Source: Clostridiales bacterium UBA929
GTDB taxonomy: Bacteria > Bacillota > Clostridia > Oscillospirales > UBA929
DNA length: 13,109 bases
Assembly: GCA_002293625.1 (NCBI GenBank)
Contig: DBDP01000173.1
Span: 1-13,109 of the forward strand
Direction of reading: 5' to 3'
The notes beneath the pieces were generated by a model. The model was not told where the DNA came from, made no database searches, and was given only the letters and a program-made list of their open reading frames with translations. Within the stretch, counting starts at the first letter, position 1, and every line of letters begins with the position of its first letter. A program made the translations under genes and the position numbers. Positions 7,139 through 12,096 of this stretch are shown piece by piece.

Positions 7139-8302
7139 TCACACGTCCCGCCATGTCCGTTCGGGGTGCATCTTCACGCTGGAGACCAGCCCCAGCGCGG
7201 CGAACGACGCCATAATCGACGAACCGCCGTAGCTGAAGAAGGGCAGCGTAATGCCGATAACCGGCGCGATTCCGAGGCACATCGCAATATTGAGAAACGT
7301 CTGGAAAATCAAAATCCCCGCGACGCCGCAGCAGACCATCGACCCCAACCCGTTTTTCGCCCTCCGCGCAATCCACAGACACCGCAGGATGATCGCCGAG
7401 AGCAGCAGGATACAGCCGAGGCACCCGATAAACCCCATTTCCTCGCCGAGAGCGGAGAAGACAAAATCGTTGTGTTGCCCGAACATCTGCCCCGACTGCG
7501 TGATTTCTCCCTTGTACAACCCCTGCCCCGCGAGACCTCCTCCGCGAATCATCCGCACCGAAAGCAGCCCGTGCCAGCCCACGCCTTCGGGGTCAAGCGT
7601 CGGGTTAAACGGGCTGAGGATTCGCGCCTGCAAGCGCGGCGACAAAAGCCTCCAAATAAACGGCGATGCGGCCGTAACGGCGATTCCGCCCAGCGCGAAC
7701 CAGCGCAGCTTAACCCCGGCGGCGAGCAGCACGAACGAAAACGCGGGAATGTAAATCAGCGCGACGCCCACGTCTTTGGACAGCACGTAAATCAAGCCGA
7801 GCATCAGCATCAGGTGCGCGGCGTAACTGCCCACCGGCAGGATACCGCTGGGTTTCTCGCGAAAATGGAATACCTGCGCCGCAAGCAGGAGTGTAAACGT
7901 CACCTTGACGATTTCGGCGGGCTGGATACCGAACGGGATGCCGGGGATATACACCCAGCTCATGTTGCCGCCTTCTGCGGCGCGGAAGGGCGTCGCGAGC
8001 AGCAGAAGCAATAGCAGGTTGAACCCCAATATCCACTTCCAAAACTTCGTTAAAAAATCCAAGTCAATCGCCGTGATGATGATAAACAGAACGATCCCCA
8101 TCATCGCGCCGATAATCTGCGTCTGCAAAAAAGACGTGACCGAACGCGTCTCCGGGCGCGTGGCGCTGGAAATGACGAAACAGCCGAATGTCACGGCACC
8201 GACGCCTAAAAAGAGCAGAAAAAGATCCGCGCCCTTCAGAAAAGAGCGTACCGCCCGTTTAAGCTCGTCCAATAGCCCTCTCTCTTTCAGTCGTGCAGCC
8301 AT
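7139..8302 (-). CDS. RodA/FtsW/SpoVE (SEDS) family peptidoglycan glycosyltransferase, RodA-like
   Basis: A 387-residue polytopic membrane protein of the SEDS family, which polymerises lipid II into glycan strands together with a class B penicillin-binding protein. Hydrophobic segments run through the protein. Family blocks are F-G-I-Q-P-A-E-I-V-K (124-133), D-P-E-G-V-G-W-H (237-244), G-G-G-L-A-G-Q-G-L (254-262), Q-H-N-D-F-V-F with the conserved Asp at 279, G-E-E-M-G-F (286-291) and P-V-I-G-I-T-L-P-F-F-S-Y-G-G-S-S (347-362). The last block and the H-N-D-F-V-F form favour RodA over FtsW, but assignment to elongation rather than division or sporulation is an inference. The start ATG 8302 lies only 4 nt from the repeat element at 8306-8397, and no good Shine-Dalgarno sequence is visible. 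It is the last gene of the minus-strand unit, 38 nt after tsaB, and is followed by a terminator. Confidence 0.93.
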   Translation of the reverse strand: MAARLKERGLLDELKRAVRSFLKGADLFLLFLGVGAVTFGCFVISSATRPETRSVTSFLQTQIIGAMMGIVLFIIITAIDLDFLTKFWKWILGFNLLLLLLLATPFRAAEGGNMSWVYIPGIPFGIQPAEIVKVTFTLLLAAQVFHFREKPSGILPVGSYAAHLMLMLGLIYVLSKDVGVALIYIPAFSFVLLAAGVKLRWFALGGIAVTAASPFIWRLLSPRLQARILSPFNPTLDPEGVGWHGLLSVRMIRGGGLAGQGLYKGEITQSGQMFGQHNDFVFSALGEEMGFIGCLGCILLLSAIILRCLWIARRAKNGLGSMVCCGVAGILIFQTFLNIAMCLGIAPVIGITLPFFSYGGSSIMASFAALGLVSSVKMHPERTWRDV

Positions 8303-8305
8303 GCA

Positions 8306-8397
8306 CCGTTTTGCCCGGCAAGTTCGAAAATTTCACAAATCTACGGATTTGCTCCAGTTTCCTCACTTGACAACTCGCTCCGCTCGGAGCAAAACGG
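8306..8397. repeat. Palindromic intergenic element C, overlapping the end of tsaB
   Basis: A 92-nt segment bounded by perfect 9-bp inverted ends, CCGTTTTGC (8306-8314) and GCAAAACGG (8389-8397). Internal hairpins are CAAATC-TACG-GATTTG (8336-8351) and GCTCC-GCTC-GGAGC near 8377-8390, and ACTTG/CAAGT arms pair around the first. Its sequence differs from repeats A and B but the architecture is alike. The last 18 codons of tsaB and its stop lie inside it, and its other end is 4 nt from the rodA-like start codon. The translated tail (P-F-C-S-E-R-S-E-L-S-S-E) is low-complexity and not TsaB-like. Confidence 0.7.
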
Positions 8398-9036
8398 CTT
8401 TGTCTGCAACCTCTCTCTTTCCGCCTGCGGTCTCCGTAAATAATTCACGTTCTCCGCGCCGGAGAAATGCCCGTTTAAGAAGCACAGCGCGACGCCGTAA
8501 CCCGACACGTAAGGTTGTGACAACGATCTGTCCCCTTCCCGCGCGCACCGCTCCGCCGCGTCCCCGGCCCAAATACAGGGGGACGGCGTCGAAGCAAGCA
8601 GTTCTTCCCTGCTGAGAGCGTTGTCTTCTGTTACGCGGGTCAGCAACCCGTGTTTCACGTGAAACAACGCCGTGTAAAACTGCTCCCGCCGAGCGTCCAT
8701 CACGGCGCGTACATAACCCTCGCAGTCCAGCGCGCCGTAGGCCGCCGCCATCAAAGACGACACACCCGCGCAGGGAACGCCCAGCGCTTCCGCGAACCCC
8801 AGCGCCGTTGCGACGCCGATCCGAAGCCCGGTAAAAGAACCCGGGCCGTTGGTCACGACGACCTGCCGCACGTCGCACGGACGTGCTCCGGCGGCGTTCA
8901 GCGTGCTGTCAATCAGCGGAGCCAGCGTTTGGCTGTGGGTCAGCCCGTTATTGATAAACCCTTCCGCGACTAACGCGCCCTCACGCACAAGCGCGGCGGC
9001 GGCCGTCAGCGACGAGCTGTCTATGGCCAGTAGCAT
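8341..9036 (-). CDS. tsaB: tRNA t6A37 threonylcarbamoyltransferase complex subunit TsaB
   Basis: A 231-residue protein of the ASKHA fold. TsaB is the non-catalytic partner of TsaD in the TsaB-TsaD-TsaE complex that installs N6-threonylcarbamoyladenosine at position 37 of ANN-decoding tRNAs. The N-terminus M-L-L-A-I-D-S-S-S is typical, and the signature N-G-P-G-S-F-T-G-L-R-I-G occupies residues 63-74. The usual family end, Y-L-R-R-P-Q-A-E, is at about 199-206. The last 18 residues (214-231) are encoded by repeat element C and look like a foreign tail. ATG 9036 has AAGGGA about 9 nt upstream and overlaps the tsaE stop by 16 nt, so translation is coupled. A perfect parS sequence lies within the gene and encodes part of L-F-H-V-K-H (residues 124-129). 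The rimI and tsaD genes often found next are absent here. Confidence 0.95.
   Translation of the reverse strand: MLLAIDSSSLTAAAALVREGALVAEGFINNGLTHSQTLAPLIDSTLNAAGARPCDVRQVVVTNGPGSFTGLRIGVATALGFAEALGVPCAGVSSLMAAAYGALDCEGYVRAVMDARREQFYTALFHVKHGLLTRVTEDNALSREELLASTPSPCIWAGDAAERCAREGDRSLSQPYVSGYGVALCFLNGHFSGAENVNYLRRPQAERERLQTKPFCSERSELSSEETGANP
8651..8666. promoter_or_regulatory. parS centromere-like site for ParB/Spo0J
   Basis: TGTTTCACGTGAAACA is a perfect 16-bp palindrome that fits the bacterial parS consensus TGTTNCACGTGAAACA at every position. ParB binds such sites near the replication origin and loads SMC condensin. A chance occurrence of a 16-bp exact match in 13 kb is very unlikely. It lies inside the tsaB reading frame, as parS sites often do. 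I saw only this one copy. Confidence 0.88.
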
Positions 9037-9428
9037 ACAGAAATGTCCCTTTCTTCCTCGCCGGCGGCTTCGATCATCACGCAGATGCCGCGTATATCGT
9101 CTCCGGCGCGTTCCGCCCACTCCACCGCGCGGATGCCCGGCGCGTCCTCGTCGAAACCCGCGCCGTACAGCTCGTCCAGCCCGGACAGGCGGTAAGCATC
9201 CACATGTGTGAAGGGAAGGTGTCCTTCATACTCGTTCGCGACGGCGTAGGTGGGGCTGGTGATTGGGCTTGTTATCCCTAACCCCCGCGCAAGACCCCTC
9301 GAAAAGGCGGTTTTACCCGCTCCCAGTTCCCCGTATAACCAAACCGTGTCGCCCGACCGGAGCAGCCGCCCCAATTCTTCGCCGTAGCGCTCGGTATCCT
9401 CCACACTGCGGGATTTTAACACTGTCAC
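9021..9428 (-). CDS. tsaE: tRNA t6A37 biosynthesis ATPase TsaE
   Basis: A 135-residue P-loop ATPase of the TsaE (YjeE/YdiB) family. It binds between TsaD and TsaB and drives turnover of the t6A-forming complex. The Walker A motif G-E-L-G-A-G-K-T appears near residues 33-40, followed by the family block G-I-T-S-P-I-T-S-P-T-Y (switch I) and the H-V-D-A-Y-R-L (Walker B region) motif. Length is normal for the family. I chose GTG 9428 because the TsaE homology begins there, and G-G-G-G-A-G lies 8 nt upstream; a GTG two codons on (9422) is an alternative. The reading frame stays open upstream to 9599, but that extension translates the palindromic repeat and part of the carboxypeptidase gene. The ribosome binding site is inside repeat B. 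The stop overlaps tsaB by 16 nt. Confidence 0.93.
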   Translation of the reverse strand: MTVLKSRSVEDTERYGEELGRLLRSGDTVWLYGELGAGKTAFSRGLARGLGITSPITSPTYAVANEYEGHLPFTHVDAYRLSGLDELYGAGFDEDAPGIRAVEWAERAGDDIRGICVMIEAAGEEERDISVCYWP

Positions 9429-9526
9429 TCTGAAAACTCCCCGCTCCGGCCTGCGATGCCGCGCCAAAGGCGCTTGTTCGCAAGCTCTCCGCTCGTTCGC
9501 CTGCGGCGAACGCGGAGTTTTCAGAG
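9428..9526. repeat. Palindromic intergenic repeat, copy B (MITE/REP-like)
   Basis: A 99-nt element with perfect 13-bp inverted ends, CTCTGAAAACTCC (9428-9440) and GGAGTTTTCAGAG (9514-9526). Hairpin 2 is GCCTGCGA (9449-9456) with TCGCAAGC (9478-9485), including one G-T pair. Hairpin 1 is GTTCGCC (9495-9501) with GGCGAAC (9505-9511). Its reverse complement matches the element at 4535-4635. It fills the gap between the carboxypeptidase stop codon (9532-9534) and the tsaE start (9428) almost to the base, and its GGGGAG provides the likely tsaE ribosome binding site. Relative to gene transcription it has the opposite orientation from copy A. Confidence 0.85.
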
Positions 9527-9531
9527 CTTCT

Positions 9532-10917
9532 TTATTTATACCGTTTTTTTCCGCGATAGTTATATGACCGTCTGTTGCGGCGTTTTCGCATATTGACAAC
9601 GATTACGAACACGACATACAGCACAATCAGCGCCACAATGCCGATGAGTATCCAAAGAATCCACCGCAGCGAGCCGCTCTCGCCGCCCTCGGACGGCGAA
9701 CCGAAGATTTTATCGAAGAAGTTGGTGACGCTCTCCTGTGTCGCTTGCAGGTTATCGCGCTCCACGGTCATCGCTGCTTTCAGGGTAACCGTTCCGTATT
9801 CATGCCCCTCATACGAGAGCTTCACTTCTCCGAGCAACGCGCCTTCGGTAACGGGGGCTTGTACACCGTCGGGGGAATAAACGGTGACGTCTTTTTTGAT
9901 GTCCTCCGGGTTCACGTAGTTCGGCAGAAGCGCCTCCAAACCCTTCTCCGGCACTAAGTTGACTTCGTCCTGCCGCAGCCCCTGCAAAACCTTGACGCTC
10001 GCGAGAGGGTTCGCTTTGTTGAGGATGCTCTTCACCGAAAAATTCTCAAACCCCCATGTAAAGAGGTCGCGCGTCTCGGTAAAGCTGCGAATCAGCTCCG
10101 TCTCTTCGTCCACGGAAGCGCCCAGCACAACGGATACAAGGGTAAGGCCGTCCTTCTCGGCACAGGATACCAGGCAGTGTCCGGCTGCTTCGGTACTGCC
10201 GGTTTTGATGCCGCGCGCGTATGGATAGATGTAATCGGGGAAACGGCGGCGTGTGATTAGGTTGTTGGTGGTGGTGAGCTGGCGACCCTCCGGCGTTAGG
10301 TTGGTGGGTGCGGTTTCATAGATTTCGGTGTGCGCCATCTCCATAACGGTTTGGTTGTTCAGGCATTCCCGCGCCATTAGGTAGACATCGTAAGCCGTGG
10401 TGTAGTGTTCAGAATCGGGCAGACCGTGGGTATTGGTATACTGTGTGTTCTCGCATCCTATTTCGGCGAGGCGCTCGTTGAGAGCCGTCATAAACGCCTC
10501 CACGGAACCGGCGGTGTGGCGGGCGATCATGTTACAGGCCGCGTTGTCGCTCGCGACCATCGCGCAGTAGAGCAGATCGTTCAAGGTTATCTCCTCGCCG
10601 ACTTTAATCGGCGGGTTGACCGAACTGCTGCCCTCCACAATGTCAAAGAAGTCGCTTTCTACCGCCGTTACGATTTCGTCCGGGTTCCCGTACTCCACGC
10701 CCAGCAGCGTCGTCATGATTTTGGTGATGCTGGCCGGTTCGCGGCGGAGGGCGATGTTGTGCCTGTAAAGAATCTCGTCGGTTTCGGCGTAGACCAAAAT
10801 AGCCGACTTCGCCTGTATGTCCACCTCGGGCAGGTCGTTGTACGTATTGGCGAACGTTTGGGGCGTGAAAAGAAGAAACGCGAGAAAGGCGCTAAGAATT
10901 CGCTTTTTTATTTTCAT
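9532..10917 (-). CDS. D-alanyl-D-alanine carboxypeptidase (peptidase S11, DacF/PBP5-like)
   Basis: A 461-residue low-molecular-weight penicillin-binding protein that removes the terminal D-Ala from peptidoglycan stem peptides outside the membrane. A signal peptide covers about residues 1-24. The three active-site motifs are in order: S-I-T-K (Ser63, Lys66), S-D-N (123-125) and K-T-G (238-240). A PBP5-type C-terminal beta domain spans about 295-385. It is followed by a transmembrane helix (about 418-442) and a strongly basic tail ending R-G-K-K-R-Y-K, so this copy is anchored by a full C-terminal membrane helix, not the amphipathic helix of E. coli PBP5. ATG 10917 has GAGGAG 12 nt upstream, a rather long spacing. 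A promoter at 10995-11023 fits. The stop lies 5 nt from repeat B, which leads directly into tsaE, so all four minus-strand genes may share one transcript. Confidence 0.94.
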   Translation of the reverse strand: MKIKKRILSAFLAFLLFTPQTFANTYNDLPEVDIQAKSAILVYAETDEILYRHNIALRREPASITKIMTTLLGVEYGNPDEIVTAVESDFFDIVEGSSSVNPPIKVGEEITLNDLLYCAMVASDNAACNMIARHTAGSVEAFMTALNERLAEIGCENTQYTNTHGLPDSEHYTTAYDVYLMARECLNNQTVMEMAHTEIYETAPTNLTPEGRQLTTTNNLITRRRFPDYIYPYARGIKTGSTEAAGHCLVSCAEKDGLTLVSVVLGASVDEETELIRSFTETRDLFTWGFENFSVKSILNKANPLASVKVLQGLRQDEVNLVPEKGLEALLPNYVNPEDIKKDVTVYSPDGVQAPVTEGALLGEVKLSYEGHEYGTVTLKAAMTVERDNLQATQESVTNFFDKIFGSPSEGGESGSLRWILWILIGIVALIVLYVVFVIVVNMRKRRNRRSYNYRGKKRYK

Positions 10918-10942
10918 AATACTAGGAAACTCCTCTGATTTG

Positions 10943-10951
10943 TGGTAAACT
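10943..10951 (+). promoter_or_regulatory. Possible extended -10 promoter for the comEA-like operon
   Basis: TGGTAAACT is an extended -10-like sequence on the plus strand. It mirrors the TGGTATACT of the opposite-strand promoter at 10995, as part of the imperfect inverted repeat TTGTGGTA (10940-10947) / TACCACAA (11000-11007). No good -35 is visible, so this is tentative. If used, the leader would contain the hairpin at 10961-10985. Confidence 0.3.
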
Positions 10952-10960
10952 ATAAGAGCG

Positions 10961-10985
10961 CTCGAAAAATCGGGAGTTTTTCGAG
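10961..10985. repeat. Perfect hairpin in the shared dac/comEA leader
   Basis: CTCGAAAAA (10961-10969) pairs with TTTTTCGAG (10977-10985) around a 7-nt loop TCGGGAG. It lies between two mirror-image -10-like sequences and would be in the 5' leader of both transcripts. The GAAAA / TTTTC ends recall those of repeats A and B, so it may be a deleted remnant of such an element. It also resembles a terminator stem but is followed by no T-run outside the stem. Confidence 0.55.
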
Positions 10986-10994
10986 GTTACACGT

Positions 10995-11023
10995 AGTATA
11001 CCACAATTTTCATCGGATGTGAA
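10995..11023 (-). promoter_or_regulatory. Sigma-A-type promoter of the carboxypeptidase operon
   Basis: On the minus strand TTCACA (11023-11018) is followed after exactly 17 nt by TATACT (11000-10995), with TG one base ahead of the -10. One base differs from consensus in each hexamer. Initiation is expected near 10988, giving a leader of about 70 nt. The -35 lies only 7 nt before the comEA-like start codon. Confidence 0.78.
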
Positions 11024-11029
11024 CCGTTT

Positions 11030-11401
11030 ATGCAAAAGAAGCTGACCCTCGTCCTGACTGCGGCGGCGGCTCTGCTGCTGGGGTTCCTGATCGCGTTCAC
11101 GGCCGCCGGGGCGAACCCGGGAGGCACCTTCACCGTATACGGGGAGCGAGAAACAGAGCTGCCGGAGCCGGAAGCGCCGGGTTACAACATAGAAGAGCGG
11201 GGTAAAATCGATGTGAACACCGCGCTCGCGAACGAGCTTGCCGACTTGCCCGGCATCGGTCCGGCGCTCGCCGGACGAATCGTTGAGTACCGTGAGGCAA
11301 ACGGCTTGTTTTCCGGCACGGAAGACCTGCTGAATGTCAGCGGAATCGGGGAAAAGACGCTGGAAGGAATGCTTCCCTACATAACCGTAACTGTACCGTA
11401 A
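11030..11401 (+). CDS. ComEA-like helix-hairpin-helix DNA-binding protein
   Basis: A 123-residue protein with an N-terminal hydrophobic segment (about 6-27) that should anchor or export it. An acidic, Pro-rich linker (40-55) follows, and then one ComEA-type (HhH)2 module begins at G-K-I-D-V-N-T-A (58-65). The two hairpins are L-P-G-I-G-P-A-L-A (73-81) and V-S-G-I-G-E-K-T-L (103-111). In competent Firmicutes, ComEA is the membrane-anchored receptor that captures double-stranded DNA for uptake. Here the protein is shorter than Bacillus ComEA (about 205 residues) because the domain between anchor and HhH module is missing, and comEB/comEC are not adjacent. So a DNA-binding role is likely, but competence is only an inference. 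The ATG at 11030 has a weak ribosome binding site. A good site (AGGGAGA) for the next gene starts at its stop codon. Confidence 0.85.
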   Translation: MQKKLTLVLTAAAALLLGFLIAFTAAGANPGGTFTVYGERETELPEPEAPGYNIEERGKIDVNTALANELADLPGIGPALAGRIVEYREANGLFSGTEDLLNVSGIGEKTLEGMLPYITVTVP

Positions 11402-11415
11402 GGGAGATAAAGACC

Positions 11416-12096
11416 ATGAAAATCTTGGTGGTGGACGATGAAAAGACGCTTCTCAAGGGGATTAAGTTTAACCTTGAACATGAGGGGTATGAGGTAGATA
11501 CAGCCGAGGATGGCGAGGAAGCGGTGGAAAAAGCCCGCGGGACGAGCTATGACTTGATCGTGATGGACTTAATGATGCCGCGTACCGACGGATTGGAGGC
11601 GTGCCACCGGATCCGCGAGTTTTCCGGCGTGCCGGTGATTATGCTTACGGCGCGTACCGAGGACACCGATAAACTGATCGGGTTTGAATACGGCGCCGAT
11701 GACTATCTTACGAAACCGTTTAATATTTTGGAGCTGAAGGCGCGTATCCGCGCCATTCTGCGCCGCTCGTCCGCGCCCTCCGCCGGCGACCAGCACGAAC
11801 TGCTGACGATGGGACACGTCACGCTGAATACCGCGCAGCGCAGCGCCCTTGTAAACGGCAGCGCGACCGACCTGACCGCGAAGGAGTTCGACCTGATGGA
11901 GCTTCTGATGCGGAACCGCGGGCGCGTTTACAGCCGCGAGAGCCTGCTGAACTTGGTTTGGGGTTACGAATATCCCGGCGATATCCGCACGGTGGACGTG
12001 CATGTGCGCCGTTTGCGCGAAAAGCTGGAGCTGAATCCCGCATCGCCGGAGCTTCTGCTGACAAAATGGGGGGTGGGGTATTATTGCAAAGCGTAA
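11416..12096 (+). CDS. OmpR/PhoB-family response regulator transcription factor
   Basis: A 226-residue two-domain regulator. The receiver domain (1-118) has the acidic pocket D7-D8-E9, phospho-acceptor Asp51 in L-I-V-M-D-L-M-M-P, the conserved Thr78 and Lys100 in T-K-P-F. The C-terminal winged-helix domain (about 128-226) has L-T-A-K-E-F-D-L (153-160), the R-E-S-L-L-N-L-V-W-G block and the recognition-helix sequence R-T-V-D-V-H-V-R-R-L-R-E-K-L (191-204), typical of PhoB/OmpR regulators. It should be phosphorylated by the kinase encoded immediately downstream and bind direct repeats in target promoters. ATG 11416 has AGGGAG (11401-11406) at a good distance, and the gene follows comEA by 14 nt. 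Its stop codon TAA (12094-12096) overlaps an ATG (TAATG), but that ATG is not in the kinase frame. Targets cannot be deduced here. Confidence 0.95.
   Translation: MKILVVDDEKTLLKGIKFNLEHEGYEVDTAEDGEEAVEKARGTSYDLIVMDLMMPRTDGLEACHRIREFSGVPVIMLTARTEDTDKLIGFEYGADDYLTKPFNILELKARIRAILRRSSAPSAGDQHELLTMGHVTLNTAQRSALVNGSATDLTAKEFDLMELLMRNRGRVYSRESLLNLVWGYEYPGDIRTVDVHVRRLREKLELNPASPELLLTKWGVGYYCKA

Noticed and set aside
7040..8014. Long plus-strand open frame (324 codons) opposite the rodA-like gene
   Set aside because: It lies antisense to a SEDS gene with complete family motifs, its translation is rich in Arg, Pro, Gln and His with no domain, and no ribosome binding site precedes it. It is a by-product of GC-rich codon use.
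9429..9599. 57-residue N-terminal extension of TsaE from an upstream ATG
   Set aside because: The extension translates the palindromic repeat and the end of the carboxypeptidase gene in another frame. TsaE homology and the ribosome binding site point to GTG 9428.
10961..10985. Intrinsic terminator
   Set aside because: The stem is good but no U-rich tail follows on either strand, and it lies downstream of promoters and upstream of both start codons, so it is more likely a leader structure or repeat remnant.
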